A stretch of DNA of 64,000 nt from Thalassotalea euphylliae (GCF_003390375.1 NZ_QUOT01000001.1:1984001-2048000); one strand, 5' to 3'; positions 52,172 through 61,478 are shown, numbered from the stretch's first letter. The notes: a model not told the origin generated them from the sequence alone. Program-made: numbers and translations.

Positions 52172-52590
52172 GGCGATCCCTTTTCCCTGCTTGCTCTCCA
52201 ATTTGAAATACTGGAAGCGACAATACCGCGGTCGGGTCGTATGTATTTATGGCACGGGGACTAGCTAAGTATTAATCCCACGAAGAGACTTTATTGTTAA
52301 TTATTTAATGTCAGGACTGATAAGACGGCTTTCAGTATAGTCTAAGTTACTGAAGTCGGTTGTTTATTAGCAAATAGGCTTGAGAACTTGTAAATTTTTT
52401 TATCCGCGATACACTTTTGAATTACTTTTGATTGGATAAATAAGATAACAATAGAAAGTCGGTTAATACGAGGAAGAGGCAATTATTTCGAGACTCTATC
52501 AGAGTTATTTTTAAAGATTGGCGTAACCTCCTTAGACAAAGCTTGTTCACCTTGCCCAAGGGGTATAAATAACGCGTTAGACTAATTCTG
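52172..52590 (-). other. intergenic region upstream of the giant RTX gene
   Basis: About 420 bases between the old yellow enzyme stop and the RTX start, both on the minus strand. It must carry the RTX promoter, but I cannot point to clear elements, and no strong terminator hairpin is seen. Confidence 0.45.
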
Positions 52591-53697
52591 CTAGACTAAT
52601 TCAGCAAGTTGCGCTTTATCAAAGGCTTTTAGGCTGTCGAATTCGCCAGCTTTTACTTTGTTTACCCAATCTGGGTTAGAGATCAACGCACGGCCAACCG
52701 CAACTAAGTCAAATTCCTGCTTACCGATACGATCTAACAAGTTATCTAGGCTAACAGTTTCAGCATCTTTAAAGTTACTGGTGCCATCTTCTGGCAGGAA
52801 GTCTTGATTTAAGCCAACACTGCCAACGGTGATGGTGGGTTTACCCGTAACTTTTTTCACCCAACCGGCAAGGTTTAAGTCGCTACCTTCAAATTCTGGC
52901 TCCCAGAAACGGCGTTGAGAACAGTGGAAGATATCAACACCAGCATCAGCTAACGGTTTTAAGAAGGCTTCAAGTGCTTCAGGTGTTTCCACTAAACGTG
53001 CGCTGTAATCTTGTTGCTTCCACTGAGACCAACGGAAGATAATGGGGTAGTCATCACCGACGGCGGCACGCATCTTAGTGACCAATTCAATCGCAAATTT
53101 AGAGCGCGCCGCTAAGTCGCCGCCGTACTCATCAGTGCGTTGGTTGGTACCTTCCCAGAAGAATTGATCGATTAAGTAGCCATGTGCGCCGTGAATTTCA
53201 ACTGCGTCAAAACCAATGGCTTTGGCATCTACTGCCGCTTGTACAAAGGATTCGATAACTTCGTCAATGTCCGCTTGCGTCATTTCATGACCAGTTTGTT
53301 TACCTGGGAATGCCATACCCGATGGACCATAACCCGGTAAATCACCACCCGGCTCAACGCCCGGCTTGCGAATTGCGCCAACATGCCATAGTTGCGGGGC
53401 AATTTTGCCGCCTTCAGCATGTACCGCATCAACCACTTTTTTCCACCCTGCTAATGCGTCATCACCGGCAATAAACGGCACATTCGGATAACCTGAAGCT
53501 GCCTTGTGACCAACACAGGTGCCTTCAGTGATAATTAAGCCAACACCACCTTGAGCGCGGCGACGATAGTATTCAACCACTAAGTCATTTGGCACATTGC
53601 CAGGTGAAAAAGTACGGGTCATAGGCGCCATTACGGTGCGGTTTTCTAGGGTTAATGGCCCTAATGACACTTGTTCAAAAAGTTGTGCACTGCTCAT
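52591..53697 (-). CDS. old yellow enzyme, NemA-like ene-reductase
   Basis: A 368-residue FMN-dependent NAD(P)H oxidoreductase that reduces activated alkenes, quinones or nitro-compounds. The family blocks LENRTVMAPMTRTFSPGNVPNDLVVEYYRRRAQGGVGLIITEGT, HGAHGYLIDQFFWEGTNQRTDEYGG and VAVGRALISNPDWVNKV are clear. It lies downstream of a TetR gene on the same strand, and a matching palindromic operator lies in the 145 bases between them. This resembles nemR-nemA, where electrophile sensing derepresses the reductase. Functional equivalence is inferred. Confidence 0.94.
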   Translation of the reverse strand: MSSAQLFEQVSLGPLTLENRTVMAPMTRTFSPGNVPNDLVVEYYRRRAQGGVGLIITEGTCVGHKAASGYPNVPFIAGDDALAGWKKVVDAVHAEGGKIAPQLWHVGAIRKPGVEPGGDLPGYGPSGMAFPGKQTGHEMTQADIDEVIESFVQAAVDAKAIGFDAVEIHGAHGYLIDQFFWEGTNQRTDEYGGDLAARSKFAIELVTKMRAAVGDDYPIIFRWSQWKQQDYSARLVETPEALEAFLKPLADAGVDIFHCSQRRFWEPEFEGSDLNLAGWVKKVTGKPTITVGSVGLNQDFLPEDGTSNFKDAETVSLDNLLDRIGKQEFDLVAVGRALISNPDWVNKVKAGEFDSLKAFDKAQLAELV

Positions 53698-53804
53698 TGT
53701 GTTCTCTTCCTTTGTCTTAATTAAGGTAATAATTTATGTGTAAGTTTGTTGTCATTATTAGTTGTAATTTATTTCACTCGCTAACTAACCTCTTAGTCTC
53801 TTCT

Positions 53805-53828
53805 TTAACTAACCTAGAGGTAAGTTAG
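53805..53828 (-). promoter_or_regulatory. second operator for the TetR regulator, in front of the old yellow enzyme
   Basis: TTAACTAACC and GGTAAGTTAG arms (two mismatches) flank a 4-base spacer TAGA. The right half and spacing match the perfect operator at 54463-54488. A third half-site GCTAACTAACC stands at 53780-53790. It lies about 110 bases before the old yellow enzyme start codon, where repression or readthrough control would act. Confidence 0.65.
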
Positions 53829-53842
53829 CAAGGTAAAATTTT

Positions 53843-54454
53843 TTAACCGGTTTGCTGTAAGCTCGCTTGCACCATTGCTGTCGAGCCAAGTAAAGTCATA
53901 ATTTGCGCCATGGTTTGTTCAAAAATATCATCGCCATGCACACGAGAATATTGCAGCGCTGCCTTGCAGGCCAATACAACCACCATGGCTTGCCCTTTAG
54001 TCTCACCCGCAAAATTAAACTCGCCTTGTTGCCTGCCCTGCGCCAACACTTGGGTAATAAAATCCAACTCGTGTTCGTCCAGCGCCTTTAACCCCGGCCG
54101 CATCGCCGTTGGCAAGGAGGCGATATCTACTTGCAAGCTACTTAATGGGCAAATTTTATTCTTACCACAGGCATAGCGCAGATTGGCATTAATGTAGGTA
54201 TCAAGCTTTTGTTGCGCACTGATATTTGCCAGTAAAATTTTGCGAAATTCCACTTCATGCCAGTCTTGAATGGCCTGACACAGCGCCACACCCAGATCTT
54301 CCTTTTTCGGAAAATGATGATGAATACTGGCCTTAGTAATGGCGAGGCGATTGGCGATATCCAAATAGCTAAAATTCTCAAAACCATGGGTTTGTAATAA
54401 ATCCATAGCCACTGAGATAATTTGCTCTTTGCGATTTTTGGAACGTGTTTGCAT
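53843..54454 (-). CDS. TetR-family repressor
   Basis: A 203-residue regulator starting at the ATG at 54454 (MQTRSKNRKEQII); a longer frame would run over its own operator. The TetR helix-turn-helix is at about residues 12-55 (ISVAMDLLQTHGFENFSYLDIANRLAITKASIHHHFPKKEDL), followed by a helical ligand domain with Cys residues (CGKNKICPLSS, VVLACKAALQ) that could sense thiol-reactive molecules, as NemR does. A perfect 11-base-arm palindrome immediately upstream is the probable autoregulatory operator, and a similar one precedes the downstream old yellow enzyme. Confidence 0.92.
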   Translation of the reverse strand: MQTRSKNRKEQIISVAMDLLQTHGFENFSYLDIANRLAITKASIHHHFPKKEDLGVALCQAIQDWHEVEFRKILLANISAQQKLDTYINANLRYACGKNKICPLSSLQVDIASLPTAMRPGLKALDEHELDFITQVLAQGRQQGEFNFAGETKGQAMVVVLACKAALQYSRVHGDDIFEQTMAQIMTLLGSTAMVQASLQQTG

Positions 54455-54462
54455 AAAATTAC

Positions 54463-54488
54463 GATAACTTACCTCAAGGTAAGTTATC
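54463..54488 (-). promoter_or_regulatory. perfect palindromic operator of the TetR regulator
   Basis: GATAACTTACC and its exact inverse GGTAAGTTATC flank the 4-base spacer TCAA, 8 bases upstream of the TetR start codon. Symmetry, arm length and position fit a TetR-dimer operator with autoregulation. Confidence 0.75.
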
Positions 54489-54543
54489 AAGTATAAATTT
54501 TATTCAGTAGGTTAAATCCGTAAAAGTAAAAACAGAGGAGTGC

Positions 54544-55494
54544 TTAAGGCAGCGAGTGAACCGAGCTGCAATCCACTAGCATATCAATAAAGGCGCGCAC
54601 TTTCGGAGATAAATGTTTACGCGACGGATAGACCACATAAACATCAACATCGGCTTGTGGATAGTCCGAAAACAATATCGCGAGTTTGCCGTCATCTAGC
54701 GCCGATTGCATGGTAAAGGCTGGCAATCGACAGATACCATGACCATCTAGCGCCATCGCTAATTCCATGTCTGAGTTGTTGCACATCATGCTGGGATTAA
54801 CATCCGCCATGAAGGTTTGCCCCTCTTTATCTAGATACTGCCAACGGGTTGGCTGTTTTAAATTGGAGTAGCACAGGCAGCGATGATGTTTGAGTTCTTC
54901 TGGGTGCTGAGGCTCGCCGTATTGCTGCACATAGTCGTGTGAAGCAACCGTATAAGCCTTACCTGACATAATTTTTCGGCAAATTAAACTGGACTCCTCC
55001 AGTTGATGAGTGGCGCGGATCACCGCATCGAAGCCATCTTGAATCACATCCACTTTGCGATCATTGAGATCGAGCAGCAACTCTACCTGCGGATACTTAG
55101 CCATAAAACGCGATAAAATGGGCTGTAAATAATCGTTCGACAACGCGACTGGGCAACTTATTCTCAGCGTACCGCGAGGCACCATATCGTGCTGATGCAT
55201 TAAACCTAATGCTTGCTCACCATCTTGAACAAGTTGCACACATTGCTCGTAGTAAAGTTTGCCTTCCGGCGTCAGGCCAAGTGAACGCGTGGTGCGGTTG
55301 ATTAATCTGACCCCAAGCCGCGCCTCCAGCTTGTTAATTTCTTTGCTGATATAAGACGTCGAGTGACCGGTTGCTTCGGCAGCCGCGGTAAAACTGCCGC
55401 TATTAATTAATTGGGTAAACACCACCACACCATCAAATAATTTGGTATTGGTGCCGCTACTTAATGAAGAACTTGCATTGGAATTAGAAGTCAT
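54544..55494 (-). CDS. LysR-family transcriptional regulator
   Basis: A 316-residue regulator. A Ser/Asn-rich leader of about 17 residues precedes the helix-turn-helix (VVVFTQLINSGSFTAAAEATGHSTSYISKEINKLE). The effector domain starts near GTLRISCPVALSNDYLQPIL. It is of the CrgA-like/AaeR-like group. Divergent from the FMN reductase gene 160 bases away, its likely target; they also converge on the TetR/OYE redox theme. Confidence 0.92.
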   Translation of the reverse strand: MTSNSNASSSLSSGTNTKLFDGVVVFTQLINSGSFTAAAEATGHSTSYISKEINKLEARLGVRLINRTTRSLGLTPEGKLYYEQCVQLVQDGEQALGLMHQHDMVPRGTLRISCPVALSNDYLQPILSRFMAKYPQVELLLDLNDRKVDVIQDGFDAVIRATHQLEESSLICRKIMSGKAYTVASHDYVQQYGEPQHPEELKHHRCLCYSNLKQPTRWQYLDKEGQTFMADVNPSMMCNNSDMELAMALDGHGICRLPAFTMQSALDDGKLAILFSDYPQADVDVYVVYPSRKHLSPKVRAFIDMLVDCSSVHSLP

Positions 55495-55654
55495 TAGGAA
55501 ATAGTTTTTAAACTTTTACATGATTAATTATCAAATATAAACAATATAGAATGCATTTCAAGTTAGTGATTAACTCAATCGCTAACCATAAATTTACTCA
55601 GCTGCTGCTAGCGAATAGCAGCAGGTAACAGCAACAGAAAATTGAGGATTCAAT

Positions 55655-56182
55655 ATGAAAGTTTTAGCCTTTGCCGCCAGCAGCAGTACCAAGTCAATTA
55701 ACAAAACCTTGGCCAACTACGCCGCATCACTAGTCACAGGTGCCGAGTTCGAACTGCTCAATATTAACGACTACGAAATGCCGTTATTTAGCCAAGACAG
55801 AGAGGAAGAATTAGGCCAGCCGCAAGCGGCGAAAGATTTCTTCGCCAAACTCGGTGAAGCAGACGCCATTATTATCTCGTTTGCGGAGCACAACGGTACT
55901 TACACCGCTGCCTATAAAAACCTGTTTGATTGGACGTCACGCATTGATCAAAAAGTCTTTCAAAACAAACCTGTCGTCTATTTGGCAACATCTCCAGGCC
56001 CGGGTGGCGCTGCCAGCGTACTAGCGACGGCAACCAATTCCGCACAGTACTTTGCCGCCGACGTAAAAGCATCGTTATCAATCCCGAGCTTTTACGATAA
56101 CTTTGATATGGAAACGCAGAAGTTAACCAATGCTGAGTTAGATGATCAGTTAAAAACAGCGGTAGCGCAGCTGACCGAATAG
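55655..56182 (+). CDS. NADPH-dependent FMN reductase / NAD(P)H:quinone reductase-like flavoprotein
   Basis: A 175-residue flavodoxin-fold enzyme that reduces FMN, quinones or chromate in the cytoplasm. The phosphate loop AASSSTKSINKTLANYA, the catalytic AEHNGTYTAAYKNLFDWTSRIDQKVFQNKPVVYLATSPGPGG segments are characteristic of the NADPH_FMN_red family. A ribosome site GAGGA is 6 bases before the ATG. Divergent from a LysR regulator, so probably induced by oxidants or quinones via that protein. Confidence 0.93.
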   Translation: MKVLAFAASSSTKSINKTLANYAASLVTGAEFELLNINDYEMPLFSQDREEELGQPQAAKDFFAKLGEADAIIISFAEHNGTYTAAYKNLFDWTSRIDQKVFQNKPVVYLATSPGPGGAASVLATATNSAQYFAADVKASLSIPSFYDNFDMETQKLTNAELDDQLKTAVAQLTE

Positions 56183-56210
56183 TTTGAATAGTTTGAATAG
56201 TTTGAATAGT
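56177..56210 (+). repeat. 9-base tandem repeat over the reductase stop codon
   Basis: GAATAGTTT is repeated three times plus a partial GAATAGT. The first copy holds the TAG stop, and because the unit is 9 bases, each copy adds another in-frame stop. Slippage here would not change the protein. Confidence 0.85.
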
Positions 56211-56270
56211 ATAAATTGCGCTGTTACTTAAACACTCGCGAAAGCAGATAGCAAAAACAGAAAAACCTAG

Positions 56271-56303
56271 AAAACAGCAGTCGATTGGCTGCTGTTTTTT
56301 GTT
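56271..56303 (+). terminator. intrinsic terminator of the FMN reductase gene
   Basis: A stem AAAACAGCAG / CTGCTGTTTT with an 8-base loop, ending in six T, about 90 bases after the stop. Confidence 0.85.
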
Positions 56304-56433
56304 CTCAATAGTCTGCTTGGCTTCGGTATTAGTAGCAGTGTTCCAAGTAGAACGCGAGGTTGTGATAAAACCCGCTAATCGTTATGGTTAACGCTATCAA
56401 ATAACTATTCACATTATTAGTATTCATATTAAT

Positions 56434-57186
56434 TTGCCTTCAGACAATACAAGTCAGCTAAGCGCAAGCAGCAACCTAGGCATAGCGTTATCGATTCGCT
56501 CCTATACGCGAAAGCTTAGTCAGCATCACCACAATCACCACCAGTTAGTGCTGCCGCTGCATGGCAATATTGAATTAGACATCGCAAACGACAAACAAAC
56601 TATTGGGCCAAAGTGTTGTGCGATTATCTATCAAGGTGAGCTACATAGTTTTGCCGCGGATGAATGCGCCCGTTTCCTAGTTGCCGATCTCACCGACTTG
56701 CCCAGCAAATATCTGCCACAGCATCAGCACTACGTTAGTATTTCTGACGCTTTTTACGCCTTTATTCAGTATGTAGAAAAGCAGCTTGCTCAACCTGAAT
56801 TTGATGACGTATCTAGTGCGCTAACGCCGTTATTTTGGTCACTACTTGCTACGCAAACCAGCACACATACTATCGATAAGCGACTTGCGCCAGTGCTTGA
56901 TACCATGGCACAACAACTTGCCAACCCGCTGACCTTAAGCGATCTTGCCGAGCAAGCGCATTTAAGCTTGAGTCAATTTAAAGCAGTGTTTCACCAACAA
57001 CTTGGTACGAGCCCGCAACAATATTTAACGAATCTAAGAATGGAAAAAGCAAAGGCCCTGCTTAGCTATACCGATTTACCAATCGGCCTAGTAGCAGAGC
57101 AAGTGGGTTATCAAAACGCTTCTGCGTTTAGTCGGCGCTTTAAAGAAGTGTATGGCCAATCCCCTAAAGCATTTAGCAAACACTAA
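56434..57186 (+). CDS. AraC-family transcriptional regulator
   Basis: A 250-residue protein with an N-terminal cupin (SQHHHNHHQLVLPLHGNIELDI, then FAADECARFLVADL) and a C-terminal AraC double helix-turn-helix (LSDLAEQAHLSLSQFKAVFHQQLGTSPQQYLTNLRMEKAKALLSYTDLPIGLVAEQVGYQNASAFSRRFKEVYGQSP). The frame opens with a TTG at 56434 and no ribosome site is apparent, so the start is uncertain. The target is unknown; the DMT transporter lies 235 bases downstream on the same strand and might be one. Confidence 0.9.
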   Translation: MPSDNTSQLSASSNLGIALSIRSYTRKLSQHHHNHHQLVLPLHGNIELDIANDKQTIGPKCCAIIYQGELHSFAADECARFLVADLTDLPSKYLPQHQHYVSISDAFYAFIQYVEKQLAQPEFDDVSSALTPLFWSLLATQTSTHTIDKRLAPVLDTMAQQLANPLTLSDLAEQAHLSLSQFKAVFHQQLGTSPQQYLTNLRMEKAKALLSYTDLPIGLVAEQVGYQNASAFSRRFKEVYGQSPKAFSKH

Positions 57187-57421
57187 TCTTGTCATCACAA
57201 TTAGAAGGTTAAAGCTTAAGATTCCAGCTCGACAGATAAATAAACCGGCTTTTTAGCACATTTTAATTTTGCAACTCTTGTACACTACCCAGCATATTTT
57301 GTTGTGCTGGTACTGCGCTCCGTTTCCACACTTAACTACTCGCGGTATAAAGGCAAGTTGGTAACGACTATACCAATAGTGCATCAGTAAAAATAATTTT
57401 AATCCCAGAGCAAATCGTTTT

Positions 57422-58309
57422 ATGGCAAGTATTTTAGGTACCCTAGCACTGTTCATGTGGTCATCGTTAGCACTGCTCGCAGCTAAAACCACCAATATTC
57501 CGGCCTTTTTTATTTTAAGTTGCGCTTTCTTTGTCTCGTTTGGCTTATCGCTGTTATGGCGCTATCAACAGGAAAAACGCTGGTTTGCCAAACCTAAGTT
57601 AACAGCCGCGCAGTGGCTGCTTGGCATAACTGGTTTATTTGGCTATCACTTTTGCTACTTTTTCGCATTGCAGTTTGCACCTGTGTTGGAAGTTACGTTA
57701 ATTAACTATTTATGGCCGCTACTGCTAACGCTAATCCTCGCCCAGCGAGAGCAACGACTATTTGCATTGGCAGGCGGTATCACCGCTTTTCTCGGCATTG
57801 TCGTCTTGCTATCCGGCGGACAAGCGACATTTACACAGCAAGATCTTGTTGGTTATTTTCTGGCATTAGGCGCCGCTATTATTTGGGCAAGTTATTCCGC
57901 TTATCTATCAAAAGGCAAGAGTGATACCGCAGATATTGGTTGGTTGTCACTCGCTGTTGCCCTGCTTGCGGCAATTTGTCATCTGTTATTTGAGCCTGCC
58001 ATCAATATCGAACAGCCCACTAAAGTACAGTGGCTCTACTTATTGCTGATTGGCTTAGGTCCGCTGGGCGGTTCATTTTATTTGTGGGAATATGGCCTTT
58101 CCAAGGGGAATCACCGCCTTTTAGCTAGCCTGAGTTTTTTTACGCCGCTTTGCGCGTCACTGTTACTCGCTGTATTTGCTATGGCAACTTGGTCACTCGA
58201 AATGGCGGCGGCACTAACGTTAATTTTACTAGGTGGCTTGATCACCCATACGCCATCTGTTGTCGATAACTATCGTCAGAGATTAAGCGTTGATAAAGTT
58301 ACTAGTTAG
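57422..58309 (+). CDS. DMT-superfamily (EamA) transporter, YddG-like
   Basis: A 295-residue inner-membrane protein with ten predicted hydrophobic helices in two EamA repeats (MASILGTLALFMWSSLALLAAKTT; LGAAIIWASYSAYLSKGK). The motif YLWPLLLTLILAQREQRL and the arrangement resemble aromatic-amino-acid exporters of the YddG group. It probably exports an aromatic or hydrophobic solute; direction and ligand are inferred. The ribosome site is weak. It follows an AraC regulator gene on the same strand. Confidence 0.9.
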   Translation: MASILGTLALFMWSSLALLAAKTTNIPAFFILSCAFFVSFGLSLLWRYQQEKRWFAKPKLTAAQWLLGITGLFGYHFCYFFALQFAPVLEVTLINYLWPLLLTLILAQREQRLFALAGGITAFLGIVVLLSGGQATFTQQDLVGYFLALGAAIIWASYSAYLSKGKSDTADIGWLSLAVALLAAICHLLFEPAINIEQPTKVQWLYLLLIGLGPLGGSFYLWEYGLSKGNHRLLASLSFFTPLCASLLLAVFAMATWSLEMAAALTLILLGGLITHTPSVVDNYRQRLSVDKVTS

Positions 58310-58349
58310 TGGTTAGTGATTGTTGTTTATAAAGAAAGTTAAAGCTTAA

Positions 58350-59555
58350 CTAATTAGCGGCTTCCAGATGCACTGATTTTCGATATTGACTTGGAGTTTG
58401 CTGAGTCTCTTTTTTAAAGGCAGTATAAAAGGACGATTTGGCATTAAAACCAACCGCCATGGCGATATCGACCACAGTATCATTGGATTGTTGTAAAGCC
58501 TGCTTGGCCGCTTCTATGCGATATCGATTTACATAATCGAAAAAGTTCGCACCCAACGCTTCATTTAGGGTTTGGGAAATATAGTTAGGCGAAGTATGAA
58601 TATGACTGGCCAGCTTTTGCAGGGATAACGACGAGTCTAAATATAGCTGGTCTTGCTGCATCGCCTGTTCAATTTTGGCGGCGATAGTATTTGCCTGTTC
58701 GCTACTTAGCGCTGAACGTTGGTATTTTGTTTGCTGCTGCTCACTGCTTGTTAATACTTGTTCAACCACTATTTGGCTCGTGTAAAGCTCTTCAAAACCC
58801 GGCTTTTGGCGTAGCCCCCACAGGGCAACACTCCACACCATCACTAAGGTGACAGCGCCGCTTATTACGCCATCAAAGCGAAAGGAAAACAGCAGATTGT
58901 CAATCAACAAGCTAGTAGCGGCTAACACCCAAACAACGCCAATCGCCAACAATAACCAAGTTAACCAGCGTGCTTCCTTTTCTTCGGTGCTGGCAAATAA
59001 ATCCTTTAGATGGCGGCGATATTGATGTAACCGACCAATAACTTGGTAAACGTAATAGCCTGATTGAATCACCCAAGCAATGACCAGCAAAAAGGTCACG
59101 ATTAAGATGCCGCCAACCAGCCATTGCATGGGTGTGGATAAGCTGGTAAGCAGGCTATCATCTCCCAAAACCAAGAGTTGATATTGGATTTCACTGGGCA
59201 TTAACAGCGCAATCAATGCAACGCCGCCGCCAATGGCAAAAGGCAGAAAATGTACCTTAGAGACTTGCTTAAACTGCCATGGTGACTGCGCGGTAATGCC
59301 ACATACATAGCACCAAAAACTCGGGGCAATGAGCATCAGCGCTGGTAGTGATAAGATTAAAAAACTGACTCGCCAAGGCGTTGGTAAACTGGCGAGCACA
59401 GGCTGACTTAATACCACGCCAACAGAGATTAAACAGACGGCTAATGGCAAATAGGCTTGCAACTTTGTTGCCCGCAATAATAATAAATGGGCGCTAAAAA
59501 CAATCACCGTCAGCGTGATAAGGTTTAGAGCGAACACTCCGGATTCTGCAACCAT
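58350..59555 (-). CDS. membrane-anchored AraC-type regulator
   Basis: A 401-residue protein with seven or so N-terminal transmembrane helices (to about residue 245), then a linker and a C-terminal AraC DNA-binding domain (LSLQKLASHIHTSPNYISQTLNEALGANFFDYVNRYRIEAAKQALQQS, VVDIAMAVGFNAKSSFYTAFKKETQQTPSQYRK). Such 7TM-AraC proteins sense a signal in the membrane and regulate nearby genes. It is divergent from the DUF2306 membrane protein gene 265 bases away, a likely target. Start MVAESGVF. Confidence 0.9.
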   Translation of the reverse strand: MVAESGVFALNLITLTVIVFSAHLLLLRATKLQAYLPLAVCLISVGVVLSQPVLASLPTPWRVSFLILSLPALMLIAPSFWCYVCGITAQSPWQFKQVSKVHFLPFAIGGGVALIALLMPSEIQYQLLVLGDDSLLTSLSTPMQWLVGGILIVTFLLVIAWVIQSGYYVYQVIGRLHQYRRHLKDLFASTEEKEARWLTWLLLAIGVVWVLAATSLLIDNLLFSFRFDGVISGAVTLVMVWSVALWGLRQKPGFEELYTSQIVVEQVLTSSEQQQTKYQRSALSSEQANTIAAKIEQAMQQDQLYLDSSLSLQKLASHIHTSPNYISQTLNEALGANFFDYVNRYRIEAAKQALQQSNDTVVDIAMAVGFNAKSSFYTAFKKETQQTPSQYRKSVHLEAAN

Positions 59556-59820
59556 AAAAATCTACTTATTCCTTCAAACTATTCCTTTAAAATCAGTCAC
59601 TCTGACAGTGTATTCTGTTAGTGAATTGTGAGCGTCCAATCCTACAGGCTAGTACGTTTTCTCTGTCACAAGCGCAAAAAATAAGTATTTAGCCGTTCGC
59701 GCCAACCCAGTCGGACGCCTAAACACATCGCTTTCTCGATAATCAAATTCACCCTAGCGAAATATATCCGTTAGGTAAATAGACAGCCTAACCGATTCAC
59801 TGATAGAAAGCGGGAACACA

Positions 59821-60588
59821 ATGAGACAAGCATTAACAGCAAATAGGCAAGCGAGCTGCCACCAGACTGTCGGCCAAAAACCACTCTGCAAAAAACCACC
59901 CTGCCAAAAACCACCCTGCCAAAAAACGACAGCGACTATTCCATTTAATTGGCCAGTCGTAAGTACGTTAGCTTTACTGACAGCCATTCCCGCGATTCCG
60001 GCGATATTTATTTTGCTCATTGTTGCCATCGGCGCAGGCAACCATCAGGAACTTGCCGCCATGATCAACAGCGCCTATTTTGATGCACCAGCAGCAGTTT
60101 ATGTTCACGGAGGCTCAGGCATTTTGTTTTTCTTGACCATGCCTTGGCAATTTTCGCCGAGATTACGCCATCAATATGCTGGCTGGCACAAAATCGCAGG
60201 TCGCATTGCCGTCATTGCGGGTTGTGTAATGGCGCTTTCCGGTATTTGGATGCACAAACAATTAACACCAGACGAACAAGGCGCACGTTACCTGATATTA
60301 GTGGTTATGAGCGCTGCTATCTGTTTATGCTTTTTGATGGCGGTTTGGCATATCGTCAACCGCAATATCGCGCGACATCAACGTTGGATGGCGCTCGCTG
60401 TTGCGATAACCTTGGCGGCGGTTACCCCGCTATTTACTGGGCTTTTAGTAATGTTGATGTTTAGCTCATTTGACCAACTCTACCCAACAGCCGCCTCGCT
60501 CCATCATCAATATGACCGCCTGTTGGGAATGGCGATTAACCTTGCTATCGTCGAACTTGTATTCCGCAAGAAAGGGATGCCTAGCTGA
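59821..60588 (+). CDS. DUF2306 family membrane protein with Cys/Pro-repeat N-terminus
   Basis: A 255-residue integral membrane protein with six or so transmembrane segments. The DUF2306 pattern is seen in SGILFFLTMPWQFSPRLRHQYAGWHKIAGRIAVIAGCVMALSGIWM and HIVNRNIARHQRWMALAVAIT. His residues in helices (HGGSG, HKIAG, HQRWM) could bind heme or metal. Before the first helix stands an odd tail with four Cys and the repeat KPPCQ, encoded by a 15-base tandem repeat; the true start could be later. Divergent from a membrane-anchored AraC regulator that likely controls it. Confidence 0.82.
   Translation: MRQALTANRQASCHQTVGQKPLCKKPPCQKPPCQKTTATIPFNWPVVSTLALLTAIPAIPAIFILLIVAIGAGNHQELAAMINSAYFDAPAAVYVHGGSGILFFLTMPWQFSPRLRHQYAGWHKIAGRIAVIAGCVMALSGIWMHKQLTPDEQGARYLILVVMSAAICLCFLMAVWHIVNRNIARHQRWMALAVAITLAAVTPLFTGLLVMLMFSSFDQLYPTAASLHHQYDRLLGMAINLAIVELVFRKKGMPS
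59872..59930 (+). repeat. 15-base tandem repeat encoding KPPCQ
   Basis: Three to four copies of a unit near AAAAACCACCCTGCC stand at the start of the DUF2306 gene. Expansion or contraction would change the number of Cys residues in the N-terminal tail without shifting the frame. Confidence 0.8.
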
Positions 60589-60593
60589 TGAGG

Positions 60594-61478
60594 CTAGGCC
60601 TGCTTATTGGCTTGCTTAAGTGCTTGTTTAAGCGCTAAGTTGCGTGCTTTATATTTTGCTTTGAGTTTCGCGCCTTTGCGATACATAGCAGGTCGTAACT
60701 TAGTGCGCAGCCATGGAAACAAATACGAGATAGTCGTCAGTAAACCGCCGCTTGCTGGCAAACACACTTCGCGCTCTTTGCCTAGTGCCACGGTCAGTGC
60801 AGCGTCAGCCACTTGTCGGGCGCTGCTCATTTCCTGAGAAAAAACAATATCTTCTACTTGGTCGATATTCGACATAATAAAGCCGGTATCAATTGGCCCT
60901 GGCGACACCACACCCACGTGAATATTAAACGGCTTTAACTCGTCCCCAAGTGCATAAGTAAATGAACGCAAACCCGCTTTGGTCGCGCCATAAGCCGCCC
61001 CACCTTGCAGTGGCATACGACCAGCAAGCGAGCCAATATTGACAATCGCGCCGCCACCATTGGCTTTCATATGAGGGATCACTTGTCGTGAAAACACTAA
61101 TGGCGCACGTAAATTCACATCAACCATTTGCGCAATATCTTCCGGCGCAATACCAATAGCGTCGCCACGTTGGTGATAGCCTGCGTTGTTGACCAGCACA
61201 TCGATACGACCAAATTCTTGCATCACACTTTCTAACAAGGGCTCAAATTGGCTCAGATCATTAACATCTAGTGTTTGGCTCATAACCTTCACCTGAGCAC
61301 TTAACTCTTGTGTGATCTCATCTAAGGCCTGCTGACCACGAGCAATTAAAACCAAATTCGCGCCCTGTGTCGCGAATACGCGTGCAGCCTCAGCGCCAAC
61401 GCCCGCTGAGGCACCGGTGATCAGTACGGTTTTGCCTTTCATTGAATCGCTTGCTGCTGTTTCTTGTGCCTGTTGCAT
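60594..61478 (-). CDS. SDR-family oxidoreductase
   Basis: A 294-residue short-chain dehydrogenase with a complete active site: nucleotide motif TGASAGVGAE (about residues 21-30), NNAGYH, the catalytic Ser in NIGSLAGR and Tyr/Lys in AYGATKAG. An Ala/Thr-rich N-terminal leader of 12 residues precedes the fold, and the C-terminus has a hydrophobic loop (LLTTISYLFPWLRTKL) and a strongly basic Lys-rich tail, perhaps for membrane or nucleic-acid contact. Ribosome site AGGGG precedes the ATG. Similar to DltE/YqjQ-type dehydrogenases; substrate unknown. Confidence 0.92.
   Translation of the reverse strand: MQQAQETAASDSMKGKTVLITGASAGVGAEAARVFATQGANLVLIARGQQALDEITQELSAQVKVMSQTLDVNDLSQFEPLLESVMQEFGRIDVLVNNAGYHQRGDAIGIAPEDIAQMVDVNLRAPLVFSRQVIPHMKANGGGAIVNIGSLAGRMPLQGGAAYGATKAGLRSFTYALGDELKPFNIHVGVVSPGPIDTGFIMSNIDQVEDIVFSQEMSSARQVADAALTVALGKEREVCLPASGGLLTTISYLFPWLRTKLRPAMYRKGAKLKAKYKARNLALKQALKQANKQA

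Noticed and set aside
59754..60041. A 95-codon minus-strand frame
   Set aside because: It is the complement of the KPPCQ repeat and DUF2306 start, with repetitive Gly/Phe/Trp output.
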